Origin: Solobacterium sp.
GTDB taxonomy: Bacteria; Bacillota_I; Bacilli_A; Erysipelotrichales; Erysipelotrichaceae
Assembly (NCBI GenBank): GCA_017432325.1
Contig: JAFRJJ010000054.1
Span: 1-64,000 of the forward strand
Reading direction: 5' to 3'
DNA length: 64,000 bases
The notes under the pieces were generated by a model. The model was given only the letters and a program-made list of their open reading frames with translations. It did no database searches and was not told where the DNA came from. Below, piece after piece: positions 14,868 through 23,689 of this stretch (positions within the stretch are counted from its first letter, which is position 1; every line of letters starts with the position of its first letter). Both the position numbers and the translations under genes were made by a program.

Positions 14868-16214
14868 TCAGTACCAGCCCTGGGCCAGCATTGCGTTTGC
14901 GATCTTTTCGAATCCCGAGATATTGGCGCCTTTGACAAGGTCATATCCCAGACCGTATCTCTCTGCTGCCGAAGCGGAGGAATCATGAATGCTCTTCATA
15001 ATCGTGTGGAGTTTTTCGTCAACTTCTTCCGCGCTCCATGCGAGCCTCTGCGAGTTCTGCGACATTTCCAGCGCGCTGACTGCGACACCGCCGGCATTGA
15101 CTGCCTTTGACGGAGCTACGATCAGACCTGCTTTCTTCAGGTATTCGATCGCTTCGTTGGAGGTAGGCATGTTCGCGACTTCGAAGTAATACTTTGCGCC
15201 GCTCTCCGCGATCAGCTTTGCTTCTTCCATGCCGACTTCGTTCTGTGTAGCGCAGGGCATGTAAACGTCTCCCTTGACGCCCCAGGGTTTCTGTCCTTCA
15301 AAGAACTGGCAGTCAAATCTGTCCGCATACATTTTGACGTTGGCATTTCTGGACAGGCGCATCTCGAGCAGATAATTGATCTTTTCTTCTGTGACGACGC
15401 CGTCCGGATCATAGACATAACCGTTATGGCCGGAGATCGTAACGACCTTGCCGCCCAGTTCCGCGATCTTCTTGGCAGTGCCCCACGTTACATTTCCGTA
15501 TCCGGAAAGAACGAATGTCTTGCCTTTGATCATATCATTCTCATGTCTGAATACTTCTTCCGCGTAATACAGGGCACCGAAGCCTGTAGCTTCCGGTCTC
15601 AGAAGGCTTCCGCCGTAAGGAATGCCTTTGCCTGTGAGAACGCCGTTTTCATATGCGTCACGGATACGCTTGTACTGACCGAACATATAACCGATCTCTC
15701 TGCCGCCGACACCGATGTCTCCTGCGGGAACGTCTGTGTTAATGCCGATGTGCCTGTATAACTCGGTCATGAACGCCTGGCAGAAGCGCATGATCTCTTT
15801 GTCTGATTTACCGTGAGGATCAAAATCCGATCCGCCCTTGCCGCCGCCGATGGGCAGTGTTGTCAGGCTGTTTTTCAGTGCCTGTTCAAATCCGAGAAAT
15901 TTCAGGATCGAAAGGTTGACCGACGGATGGAAACGAAGGCCTCCTTTGTACGGTCCGATCGCGCTGTTGAACTGGATGCGGTATCCGCGGTTGACACGCG
16001 GCTTTCCCTCGTCGTCTTCCCAGACGACTCTGAATTCGATCACTCTGTCAGGTTCGATCATGCGTTCCAGGATCGCATGGTCTTCATATTCCGGGTGAGC
16101 CTGGATCACAGGTTCCAATGAGGTCAGGACTTCTTCGACTGTCTGAAGAAATTCCGGTTCATTGCTGTTCTTTTCACGTGTCTCGTTCAAGACCCGTTCG
16201 ACATATCCGTTCAT
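14868..16214 (-). CDS. gdhA: NADP-type glutamate dehydrogenase
   Basis: A 448-residue hexameric glutamate dehydrogenase interconverting 2-oxoglutarate plus ammonia and glutamate. The substrate region GPYKGGLRFHPSVN, the catalytic-lysine segment LPIGGGKGG and the metal/substrate-side DVPAGDIGVGGREIGYM motif are intact. The Rossmann motif GYGNVTWG follows at about residue 240. Length and motifs fit the family I bacterial enzyme, usually NADP-specific. GGAGG precedes the ATG. It is monocistronic and convergent with mutT. It links amino-acid fermentation with ammonia assimilation. Confidence 0.96.
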   Translation of the reverse strand: MNGYVERVLNETREKNSNEPEFLQTVEEVLTSLEPVIQAHPEYEDHAILERMIEPDRVIEFRVVWEDDEGKPRVNRGYRIQFNSAIGPYKGGLRFHPSVNLSILKFLGFEQALKNSLTTLPIGGGKGGSDFDPHGKSDKEIMRFCQAFMTELYRHIGINTDVPAGDIGVGGREIGYMFGQYKRIRDAYENGVLTGKGIPYGGSLLRPEATGFGALYYAEEVFRHENDMIKGKTFVLSGYGNVTWGTAKKIAELGGKVVTISGHNGYVYDPDGVVTEEKINYLLEMRLSRNANVKMYADRFDCQFFEGQKPWGVKGDVYMPCATQNEVGMEEAKLIAESGAKYYFEVANMPTSNEAIEYLKKAGLIVAPSKAVNAGGVAVSALEMSQNSQRLAWSAEEVDEKLHTIMKSIHDSSASAAERYGLGYDLVKGANISGFEKIANAMLAQGWY

Positions 16215-16312
16215 AGTATTTCCTCCTAAAACGTATTTATTTTATTACAGTTTGAATTCAGCGGAAACAAAGGACGAAAAAAATCATGCGTACCGCATGA
16301 TCTTTTCTGAAA

Positions 16313-17308
16313 CTATTTTTCAATTATTTCCATTCCGATCGCACGCTGGACGTTTGCCAGTTTGACGGCAGCGATCTCTCTGGCCCTTGCGGCGCCGGCA
16401 TCCAGTGCTGTCTCGATCAGGCCGGAGCTGATGATCTCATTGTATCTTGTCTGGATCTCATTCAGCTTTGCGCATACCGCATCAGCGACCGCGCGTTTGA
16501 AGTCACCGTAGCCTCTGCCTTCGAATTCCTGCTCAATGTCAGCCATACTGCGGTCATCCTGCAGGGAAGACAGGATCTGCATCAGGTTGGAGATGCCCGG
16601 CTGGTTGACAGGGTCGAAATGAACACGTCCCAGGGAGTCTGTCACTGCCGACATGACCTTCTTGCGGGCGACTTTCTCGCTGTCCAGCAGGTAGATGCAT
16701 CCCTTATTGGTCTCATCAGATTTGGACATCTTCTTATCCGGATTGGAAAGGGACATGATGCGGGCACCGGTTTTCGCAACCAGCGGTTCGGGTACTCTGA
16801 AGAGATCGCCGTATCGGTTGTTCATGCGGATGGCAAGGTCTCTTGTCAGCTCGACATGCTGTTTCTGGTCATCGCCGACCGGAACATAATCCGGGTCATA
16901 CAGCAGGATATCCGCTGCCATCAGGGAAGGGTATGTATACAGACCGCCGGACAGGTTGGTCTCACCGTGAGCCTGCTTGTCCTTGAACTGTGTCATGCGG
17001 TTCAGTTCGCCCATATATGTATGGCAGCACATGATGTAGCCGAGCTGCGCGTGCTGGGGAACATCTGTCTGCAGGAAGATCGTTGCCTTAGACGGGTCAA
17101 GTCCGCATGCAAGATACAGCGCGACACAGTCCTTCAGGTTCTTCTGCAGTTCTGCCGGGGCCTGGGGTACCGTGATGCAGTGAAGGTTTGCGATAAACGC
17201 GAACATTTCATATTCATCCTGATAATCGACAAAGTGTCTCAGCGCACCGATATAATTGCCCAGGTGCAGCTGTCCGGTAGGTTTGATTCCGCTTAACATT
17301 CGTTTCAT
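16313..17308 (-). CDS. trpS: Tryptophanyl-tRNA synthetase
   Basis: A 331-residue class I aminoacyl-tRNA synthetase charging tRNA-Trp. The HIGH-like motif appears as PTGQLHLGNYIGA near residue 10, the KMSKS motif as KKMSKSDE near residue 195, and GDDQKQHVELTRD in between. AAGGAG lies ahead of the ATG. Expression is controlled by the T-box leader directly upstream. The gene converges on nothing; gdhA lies downstream on the same strand, about 100 bases away. Confidence 0.97.
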   Translation of the reverse strand: MKRMLSGIKPTGQLHLGNYIGALRHFVDYQDEYEMFAFIANLHCITVPQAPAELQKNLKDCVALYLACGLDPSKATIFLQTDVPQHAQLGYIMCCHTYMGELNRMTQFKDKQAHGETNLSGGLYTYPSLMAADILLYDPDYVPVGDDQKQHVELTRDLAIRMNNRYGDLFRVPEPLVAKTGARIMSLSNPDKKMSKSDETNKGCIYLLDSEKVARKKVMSAVTDSLGRVHFDPVNQPGISNLMQILSSLQDDRSMADIEQEFEGRGYGDFKRAVADAVCAKLNEIQTRYNEIISSGLIETALDAGAARAREIAAVKLANVQRAIGMEIIEK

Positions 17309-17536
17309 AATGTGATCTCCTTCCAGTAAAAACGTCCCTTCAAATGAAGGGACGCATAGTTTCCATGCGCGGTGCCACCCGACTTATCCATACATCATGT
17401 ACGGATCACTTTACGGGATAACGGGCCGTCCGATGTGATAAGCTCCCAGGCTCCAATGCTTGAGCACACATGAATGGCTTTCATCTGCCGCCATCTTTCT
17501 GCACATGCTTTGCTGTCGCCGCACCTGATCATTGCT
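17309..17536 (-). promoter_or_regulatory. T-box leader of trpS
   Basis: On the minus strand the conserved T-box GGGTGGCACCGCG lies at 17368-17380. It is followed by the terminator GCGTCCCTTC/GAAGGGACG (17332-17355) with a T run directly before the trpS ribosome site. Upstream sequence to about 17536 forms the stem I region. Uncharged tRNA would pair with the T-box and favour the antiterminator. TGG, the Trp codon, occurs in CCTGGGAGC of the upstream half, but the specifier loop was not folded. Confidence 0.93.
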
Positions 17537-17542
17537 GTAATT

Positions 17543-17571
17543 ATTTAAACACAAATTTACCGGGTGTTCAA
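17543..17571 (-). promoter_or_regulatory. trpS promoter
   Basis: On the minus strand TTGAAC (17566-17571) and TTAAAT (17543-17548) are 17 bases apart. The -35 abuts the stop codon of the upstream amidohydrolase gene. Confidence 0.6.
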
Positions 17572-18855
17572 TCAGTCAAGAAACGGATCCATCAGTTTTT
17601 CAACTTCGGGGAGGTGCTTGAACTCCGGATGTTCGTAAAGCCTGCCGCGTGCCATGACCATCGTAACATTGCGCAGTGCTTTCAGGTCTTCCAGGGGATT
17701 TCCTTTTGTGACGATCAGATCAGCGCACTTGCCCGGTTCAACGGAACCTGTAATGTCACCGATGCCTGCAAGCTGCGCATTTCTGAGTGTTGCCGTATAC
17801 AGCGCGAACCGGTTGGATACGCCGACGAATTTATGGAAGTATACAAGTTCCCGCCAGAAATCATACTGTGTGATGTAGGGACAGCCTACATCATTTCCCA
17901 GCGCTACCGGAATATCGTTTGCCAATGCTGCTTTGGCGCATTCGATGATACCGTTGAATACGAGGTCGCCGTTGTACTTTTCCACTTCACTGACATGGCT
18001 GATCGAAGGATCAAGCATTGAGTACGGAAGCGCAGGGGAGAGCGTCGTTGTCAGGAAGGCATTTTTCTCTTTGAACAGGGCGATGATGTCATCATCCGGC
18101 ATGCCGCCGTGTTCAATGGAATCCACTCCGTTGATTAAAGCAACACGTACGCCTTCAGCGCTCTCTGTATGAGCAGCTACTTTATAACCGAGTCTGTGCG
18201 CTTCATCGCATGCGGCTTTGACGATGGCAGGCGGCATCTTCAGTTCACCCGGCACACCTTTTTCCTTGGCATCCAGGACACCTCCGGTGATCATGAGTTT
18301 GATCAGGTCTACATTCTCGGCATCACGTGCCTGTACCATGGCAACAGCTTCTTCTTCATTCCTGACAGGCATTGCTACAGAGCCGGCCATGTGGCCGCCG
18401 GGAACAGATATTCCCTCATTTGAACTGAGGATACGCGGACCGTCCAATGTTCCGTTCAGGATCTCGTCACGCACCTTGGAATCATAGTCACGCAGACCGC
18501 CGACTGTTCTGACTGTCGTTACACCGCTCATCAGCGCTGTCCTGGCAAAGCCGGCTACCATATGATAGGCGACTCTGGAAGAAACGGGGTTGCTGAAGAT
18601 CAGTCTGACAAGCTTTGTGTTGTCTCTCTGTTTCTTCGGAGGCTTGCCGGACCCGGCAAGATGGACATGCATATTGATCAGACCGGGCATCACATAACGG
18701 TGCTTCAGATCGATCTTCTCATAGCCGTAGATATGTGAGTTTTCATCCACGATATCTTCTATGATACCGTCATTGATCAGGATCGCTTTGTGTTCAACCG
18801 GCTCCATATGTTCGGTACCGTCAAGAATGATACCGTTCATGAGTGCGTATTTCAT
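17572..18855 (-). CDS. Metal-dependent amidohydrolase family protein
   Basis: A 427-residue amidohydrolase with a TIM-barrel metal centre. The first metal motif HVHLAG (about residue 63), the carboxylated-lysine region DLIKLMITGG, the histidines in VAAHTESAEG and SIEHGG, and the final Asp in LGNDVGCPY are all present. This pattern matches the imidazolonepropionase-like/prolidase-like subgroup that cleaves cyclic amides or Xaa-Pro type bonds. AAAGGAG precedes the ATG at 18855; an earlier in-frame start is not supported. The gene has no operon partner; trpS transcription starts at its end. The substrate is undetermined. Confidence 0.88.
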   Translation of the reverse strand: MKYALMNGIILDGTEHMEPVEHKAILINDGIIEDIVDENSHIYGYEKIDLKHRYVMPGLINMHVHLAGSGKPPKKQRDNTKLVRLIFSNPVSSRVAYHMVAGFARTALMSGVTTVRTVGGLRDYDSKVRDEILNGTLDGPRILSSNEGISVPGGHMAGSVAMPVRNEEEAVAMVQARDAENVDLIKLMITGGVLDAKEKGVPGELKMPPAIVKAACDEAHRLGYKVAAHTESAEGVRVALINGVDSIEHGGMPDDDIIALFKEKNAFLTTTLSPALPYSMLDPSISHVSEVEKYNGDLVFNGIIECAKAALANDIPVALGNDVGCPYITQYDFWRELVYFHKFVGVSNRFALYTATLRNAQLAGIGDITGSVEPGKCADLIVTKGNPLEDLKALRNVTMVMARGRLYEHPEFKHLPEVEKLMDPFLD

Positions 18856-19008
18856 ATGATAGATCTCCTTTAATACTGAGAACATTATACTGTGAAACAG
18901 GACTGCTGATTCAGACTTTCCGGAACATGGTATGTCAAACGAAGAGAATTTTGAAAAAAGTGTTGCAAAACTGTCTCCTTTGGAGTAGTATAACTAAGCA
19001 AGTTAAAT

Positions 19009-19084
19009 GACTTCTTAGCTCAGTTGGTAGAGCAACTGACTCTTAATCAGTGGGTCTAGGGTTCGAGTCCCTAAGAGGTCACCA
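19009..19084 (+). tRNA. tRNA-Lys (CTT)
   Basis: Acceptor strands GACTTCT and AGAGGTC pair fully. The D arm TAGCTCAGTTGGTAGAGCA, the anticodon arm ACTGA-CTCTTAA-TCAGT with anticodon CTT, and the T arm GGGTTCGAGTCCC are intact. Encoded ACCA ends at 19084. A terminator follows at 19095. Confidence 0.97.
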
Positions 19085-19093
19085 TGTAGAAAA

Positions 19094-19131
19094 GGCTTAT
19101 TGATCGGTAAATCTGGTCGATAAGTTTTTTT
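19094..19131 (+). repeat. Terminator-like repeat, left copy
   Basis: The 14 bases GGCTTATTGATCGG also occur at 20201-20214. Here CTTATTGATC pairs completely with GGTCGATAAG (two wobble pairs), followed by seven T, so it acts as the tRNA-Lys terminator. The two copies bracket the toxin-antitoxin genes. Confidence 0.8.
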
Positions 19132-19253
19132 GTGTTTCACTCTACAATTGAGAATAGTGCAGATATTTTTGTGGATCTTTGTAAAACCTAATCTATAAAT
19201 ATATCGGGTAATATTTAAGCCACCGTTAAAATTCTGCATAAGCAATAAAATGA

Positions 19254-19282
19254 TTGACGTACAATTAATTGTACGTTAATCT
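19254..19282 (+). promoter_or_regulatory. Toxin-antitoxin promoter with 20-bp palindromic operator
   Basis: TTGACG (19254-19259) and TAATCT (19277-19282) are 17 bases apart. The perfect palindrome ACGTACAATTAATTGTACGT (19257-19276) fills the spacer. Autorepression by the antitoxin or toxin-antitoxin complex is the likely mechanism. Confidence 0.85.
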
Positions 19283-19302
19283 GATGCTGGGAGGTGAATA
19301 CT

Positions 19303-19566
19303 ATGATTGCAGTAAACTATTCACAATTCAGAGAAAAAATGAAGAGCCATCTTGATCTTGTGACAGATTCTTATGAGACGGTTGTTGTGACAAGAAAAGA
19401 AAATAAAAACGTTGTCATAATGTCAGAAGAAACTTACAACAATCTTATTGAAAACATATATGTGATGGGAAATAAAACTAATTATGATTGGCTGATGGAG
19501 TCAAAAGCTCAGCTTGAAAAGGGAAAATATTCTGCATACCAGCTGATTGAGGATGCTGATGAATAA
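19303..19566 (+). CDS. yefM: YefM/Phd family antitoxin
   Basis: An 87-residue antitoxin. The N-terminal part (MIAVNYSQFREKMKSHLD, then VVVTRKENKNVVIMSEE) is the DNA-binding and dimerisation domain of YefM; the acidic C-terminal half would wrap around the toxin. GGAGGTG precedes the ATG at 19303; an in-frame GTG nine bases earlier is less likely because it overlaps that site. It overlaps the toxin gene by eight bases. The region is clearly AT-richer than its neighbours, a sign of transfer. Autoregulation through the palindrome at 19257-19276 is inferred. Confidence 0.92.
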   Translation: MIAVNYSQFREKMKSHLDLVTDSYETVVVTRKENKNVVIMSEETYNNLIENIYVMGNKTNYDWLMESKAQLEKGKYSAYQLIEDADE

Positions 19567-19822
19567 AATGTTTACTGAAAACGGCTGGCTGGACTATATC
19601 TATTGGGAGACAGCGGACAGAAAAACATTAAAAAGAATCAATAAACTACTGGATGATATTGTTAGAAATGGAAATGAAGGAATTGGAAAGCCGGAACCTT
19701 TGATCGGTAATCTTTCTGGGTTCTGGAGTCGGAGGATCAACGATAAAGATCGTCTGATTTACAAAGTCGAAGGTGATAACATATATATTCTTGCCTGCAG
19801 ATATCACTATTCAGACCACTGA
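19559..19822 (+). CDS. yoeB: YoeB (Txe) family mRNA interferase toxin
   Basis: An 87-residue ribosome-dependent endoribonuclease of the RelE superfamily. The residues matching the catalytic set of E. coli YoeB fall at the same numbers: Glu46, Arg65, His83 and Tyr84 (in RYHYSDH). The FTENGWLDYIYW start and LSGFWSRRINDKDRLIY core are typical. The ATG at 19559 overlaps the antitoxin stop, so the two are translationally coupled. All visible active-site residues are intact, so the toxin is probably functional. Confidence 0.93.
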   Translation: MNKMFTENGWLDYIYWETADRKTLKRINKLLDDIVRNGNEGIGKPEPLIGNLSGFWSRRINDKDRLIYKVEGDNIYILACRYHYSDH

Positions 19823-19868
19823 AATCATATTTGAAAAAAGCAGTCATCATATATATGGAATCACCGAA

Positions 19869-20171
19869 ATGAAAAGAGAGATTATGACCGGAAAACCAAC
19901 TCATCCGGGAACTGTCTTACTGGAAGATATTATGAAACCGCTGAATCTGTCAGTTACAGAAACAGCCAGATTGCTTGGGGTAAGCCGAAAAGCTTTATCT
20001 GATTTGATTAACGAAAAATCTTCATTGAGTCCTGAAATGGCAATCAGAATTGCTAAAGCTACGAACACTTCACCTGAAAGCTGGATGAACATGCAGCAGA
20101 AACTGACTCTTTGGACTGCATATCAGAACGAGCAGAAGAACGTAAAACTTTTTCCGCTGACAACGATTTGA
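19869..20171 (+). CDS. HigA-type antidote, XRE-family
   Basis: A 100-residue helix-turn-helix protein of the HigA/VapI antidote group. The THPGTVLLEDIMKPLNLS opening and the helix-turn-helix (SVTETARLLGVSRKALSDLI) are characteristic, as is the later SPESWMNMQ. HigA normally follows HigB; here only 46 bases separate it from yoeB and no higB is present. It may act as a third, regulatory part of the YefM-YoeB module or be an orphan antidote. Starts at 19869 or 19884 (with GAGAG upstream) are both possible. It lies in the same AT-rich insert. Confidence 0.88.
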   Translation: MKREIMTGKPTHPGTVLLEDIMKPLNLSVTETARLLGVSRKALSDLINEKSSLSPEMAIRIAKATNTSPESWMNMQQKLTLWTAYQNEQKNVKLFPLTTI

Positions 20172-20200
20172 TAGGAATTTGCTGATCATTGTAAAAAATG

Positions 20201-20238
20201 GCTTATTGATCGGGTATCCTGATGAATAAGTTTTTTTA
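20201..20238 (+). repeat. Terminator-like repeat, right copy
   Basis: GGCTTATTGATCGG recurs here, followed by GATGAATAAG and seven T. The stem has one mismatch. It ends the toxin-antitoxin operon and mirrors the repeat behind tRNA-Lys. Confidence 0.75.
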
Positions 20239-20404
20239 TGCGGCAGAAATTAAATGGGTAACTATGGTTCAGAACGGTCAGAATTCTGACTTCATAAATG
20301 TTTATCAGATTACCATGTAAATCAGCTGTCCCTGATCAAAATCAATGCCTTAACCATATCCGTATTATATGATTAAGATACAGTTTTGGAAGGAAACAAA
20401 AGAT

Positions 20405-21055
20405 ATGAAAGTAGTATTAATTCACACAAGCCCGGTTTCGCTGAACGATCTGAAAGCTCTTTTCAAGGAGATCATTCCGGAAGTAGAAATGGTGAATATC
20501 ATTGATGATTCACTGCTGGACGAAGTAAAGAAGAACGGACAGATAAACCCTGCAATCATCAGCAGAATATGTTCGTATGTCCAGGTTGCCAAGACATTAA
20601 AGCCTGATCTGATTTTCAACCAGTGCTCATCTGTTGGTGAAGCATTTGACATTGCCAGACAGCAGGCAGACTGCAAGACTCTGAAAATCGATGAAGCAAT
20701 GGCTGAAAAGGCTGTTGAACTTGGTTCAAAGATCGGTGTTGTTGCGACAGTAGGTTCTACGGTTAAACCCAGCTGCAATCTGGTCAGAAAAAAAGCCGGA
20801 GAAGCCGGCAAGGATGTTTCTGTGACCGGATATCTGGTAGACGGTGCTCTGGACATCTTAATGAGCGGTGATGCAGACAAGCATAATGAACTTGTGATCA
20901 AGGCGATCCGTAAGGCTGAAGCCGAAAACGATGTGGTCGTTCTGGCTCAGGGCTCAATGACCGCCATCCTGCCGTTATTAGGCGAAACGGAAAAACCGGT
21001 CCTTACTTCACCGAGACTCGCTGTTGAAAGAGTAAAGAAGGAGCTGGGTCTTTAA
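20405..21055 (+). CDS. Aspartate/glutamate racemase family protein
   Basis: A 216-residue protein of the Asp/Glu/hydantoin racemase superfamily. These enzymes have two half-domains each giving a Cys; here the first catalytic Cys fits FNQCSS (about residue 78). The position of the second (usually AxxC) reads LAQGSM, so the second Cys appears to be missing. VVATVGSTVKPS is the conserved glycine-rich loop. Loss of one Cys suggests a decarboxylase- or isomerase-like activity rather than classical racemisation. AAGGAAAC precedes the ATG at 20405. It follows the toxin-antitoxin insert but has normal base composition. Confidence 0.8.
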   Translation: MKVVLIHTSPVSLNDLKALFKEIIPEVEMVNIIDDSLLDEVKKNGQINPAIISRICSYVQVAKTLKPDLIFNQCSSVGEAFDIARQQADCKTLKIDEAMAEKAVELGSKIGVVATVGSTVKPSCNLVRKKAGEAGKDVSVTGYLVDGALDILMSGDADKHNELVIKAIRKAEAENDVVVLAQGSMTAILPLLGETEKPVLTSPRLAVERVKKELGL

Positions 21056-21096
21056 GAATAGTATCGGCTGACTCATAAAGAAGAGAAGATGAAAAT

Positions 21097-21121
21097 GCAT
21101 CCTGGATTTCAGGATGCTTTT
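21097..21121. terminator. Terminator between racemase and zinc-ribbon gene
   Basis: GCATCCTG (21097-21104) pairs with CAGGATGC (21110-21117). TTTT follows on the plus strand and AAAA precedes it, so it can serve both convergent genes. Confidence 0.8.
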
Positions 21122-21160
21122 CAGATTGTTGGCAAAGTGCCGGATTCAATAGAACTCGTA

Positions 21161-23668
21161 CTATTCCGATACAAATATCAGCTGCATATATACATCGGAT
21201 GTTTTCTTGCTGATAATGTGTTCTCTGCCGTCGGAAAGATCCAGACGCCGATGTCTGTAATATCCGTTCAGTGTAACTCTCAGTTCCATCTCTGCCGGTC
21301 TGTCAGGATTATTTTTAATTTTCAATTTGAATTCCGCAGATTCGACCTGCCAGTCCATATAGTCGATCTGTGTCAGTTCATCTGTTTTTTTGATCCTTGT
21401 ATACAAAGCGGAGGTAAACGGTTCCACACTGCCGATCGTTCCTTCAACCGTTTCGGTGCTGTCATACACAGTATGTTTCTCCATAAAACCATCCAGTTCA
21501 AGCGAAGGGACCTCACGCATATTTTTATAGATACTGTCTTTCGGTGTACGATGCGTTTCTGAGTATGGAGTCACCATTTCAAATGCATTATCCTTCTTAT
21601 AGATCCTGAAGGTACTGTAATAAGGCTCCTGAGGATAGTAATCTGCAGATGTGAAGCCGTTATTTGCAACCACTGAGGTCAGACGCATATTGGTGTTTTC
21701 AAACAGAATGTCATCATCGTATCCGCCCAAATCTACCGATGCCTCTGTATTTTCTGCCGTAATGTCCAGATCACCGGTATACAGCGGTTTTCCGTTTTCC
21801 ATATCTTCTTTTGTTTTATATACTGCTGCAGATACCGGGAAACCTGCCAGAATATAGTCATTCATGGTAAAACTTCCCTTATAGGTACCGTTTTTGTCCA
21901 GTTCTCCTTCCCATTGTGCTTTTGGCGCATGTTCTGAGACATTCACAAACCTGAACCAGCATCCGGCATATTGTTTTTCTTCTGTCCGGTCGGTTATCGT
22001 CAGCGTGATCGGTTTTCTGAACTGTTTCTGAATATCTCTGAGAGCACGGAAACAGTCACGGTACTGAATATACAGGTAATAGCGTTCCACACCATAAACG
22101 ATCGGGGAAAGACGTATGCGCAGATTGTGCAGGTATTCTGCAGTCAGCTTCTGCTGTTCTTCCGGCATCGGCCATGTTGTTCTCCTGTAACCGATATCTG
22201 ATGCCGCAGAAGACAATACTGTCAGAGGGATATTCCAGAAGCGCTCAGCATATTTTTTCATCTCATCATCTATTTTCTGCTGTATTGCTTTTTCATTTCC
22301 TTTGTTCTCTTCTGAAATCTGTATGAACAGTTCATACCATTCCTTATTGGTACGCGGTTTGTATTCTCCTTCTTTATAAGTGTCCTGGAAGTATTCGTAT
22401 ATTTCTCCCAGTTCTGACAGTCTGATCCGTTCTACCTCGGAGAACATTTCAGAAATGACATAATTGAATATAAACACTCCGGAGAACGCAACATTGAATG
22501 CAGAAGAGGTAACACCCTTGATGACACTTGCGTAGTCAGCTGCCAGCAGCGCGGCGTCTTTGTACAGGTTCAGGATCGTATTTCTGTCATTTCCTTTGCC
22601 TGCTGCCAGCTTGTAATATTCTCTTACCAGTTTGTCCGCAACTGCCACAGTGGAGAAAAGAAACCCTCTCTCAGCAAGTTTGTTCATATACAGAGTTGTT
22701 CCGGGATTCGGCCAGGGCTGTCCCATAGTGATCATCGTATTGATGTTGCTGATCCAGGAGAGTGTATCTTTCTGGGCATTGAACGCCAGATGGCCGGTTT
22801 CTGCGATCGTTGTTATAATACCGATCGACTTTACGTCCGCTTCACCGCCTGTTACGCCTGATCTGACAGCCTGTTCAACTTTTTCAAAAGTCAGATTTTT
22901 CATCAGGGAATCCATCTGTAATGACAGTTTTTCCCTTGTATACCGGTCGATCGTTTCGATCAGCGCAAACTTGGAAAAATGATCTGTCATGATCCGGACT
23001 TCGTGGCTGTCGGGAAGTACTTCATATATGGCGTCTTCCCATTCACCTGTCTCTTCGTTGAAGAACAATGCACCGACACATTCTTCCTCTGTTTCACCCT
23101 GCGCACAGAATCCGGATTCATACGGCAGGTAGACAGAGACAAAGGAATTCAGCTGATGCTTATCTCCGAGTGATATCTCATACGGCAGCAGTTTATATCT
23201 TTCTGTACTGTTTTCTTCGATATTCAGCGGCCGGCACTGTACTCTTACATCTTCCTCTTCATCAAATGTATAAGAATTCAATACGACTCTCACTTTCTCC
23301 GCGTCCGGAGATTTCTGATCTGTAACCGTGGTTCCGGTGATAAATCCATTGCCGTACGCAATGGTACCGGAAGACTGTGTCTGCTGTTCAGTGCTGCCGG
23401 AAGGATCATGCACTGTTTCCGGTTGATATTCATTTTTCCCTTCGTCAGTACATCCTTTGATCCGGAACACACCGAAAACAGCCAGACACAGTACGATCAC
23501 GATCACCAGGAGGTTTCCCGATCTCTTTCTGTTTGGCTTCGCAGCTTTATCCGGTTCTGAAAATACCGGTTTTCCCTGTGCGGTTCCCGATACAGGCTGT
23601 CCGCATTTCATGCAGTATTTTGCGCCTGGAGGCAGGGGAGCACCGCATTTCATACAGTAGTTTGCCAT
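21161..23668 (-). CDS. Zinc-ribbon membrane-anchored protein of unknown function
   Basis: An 835-residue protein. The N-terminus is a zinc ribbon (YCMKCG and YCMKCG, residues 4-23), followed by a basic linker and one hydrophobic membrane segment (about 51-67). The remaining 750 residues are hydrophilic and probably outside the cell, with a mostly helical middle (about 250-550) and a beta-rich C-terminal third. The zinc ribbon therefore stays in the cytoplasm while the bulk is exported. I do not recognise the extracellular domain. The lipoprotein gene lies 21 bases upstream on the same strand, so they are co-transcribed. The pairing suggests an envelope complex, but the role is unknown. Confidence 0.82.
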   Translation of the reverse strand: MANYCMKCGAPLPPGAKYCMKCGQPVSGTAQGKPVFSEPDKAAKPNRKRSGNLLVIVIVLCLAVFGVFRIKGCTDEGKNEYQPETVHDPSGSTEQQTQSSGTIAYGNGFITGTTVTDQKSPDAEKVRVVLNSYTFDEEEDVRVQCRPLNIEENSTERYKLLPYEISLGDKHQLNSFVSVYLPYESGFCAQGETEEECVGALFFNEETGEWEDAIYEVLPDSHEVRIMTDHFSKFALIETIDRYTREKLSLQMDSLMKNLTFEKVEQAVRSGVTGGEADVKSIGIITTIAETGHLAFNAQKDTLSWISNINTMITMGQPWPNPGTTLYMNKLAERGFLFSTVAVADKLVREYYKLAAGKGNDRNTILNLYKDAALLAADYASVIKGVTSSAFNVAFSGVFIFNYVISEMFSEVERIRLSELGEIYEYFQDTYKEGEYKPRTNKEWYELFIQISEENKGNEKAIQQKIDDEMKKYAERFWNIPLTVLSSAASDIGYRRTTWPMPEEQQKLTAEYLHNLRIRLSPIVYGVERYYLYIQYRDCFRALRDIQKQFRKPITLTITDRTEEKQYAGCWFRFVNVSEHAPKAQWEGELDKNGTYKGSFTMNDYILAGFPVSAAVYKTKEDMENGKPLYTGDLDITAENTEASVDLGGYDDDILFENTNMRLTSVVANNGFTSADYYPQEPYYSTFRIYKKDNAFEMVTPYSETHRTPKDSIYKNMREVPSLELDGFMEKHTVYDSTETVEGTIGSVEPFTSALYTRIKKTDELTQIDYMDWQVESAEFKLKIKNNPDRPAEMELRVTLNGYYRHRRLDLSDGREHIISKKTSDVYMQLIFVSE

Positions 23669-23689
23669 GGGTATTCTCCGATTGTTTCT

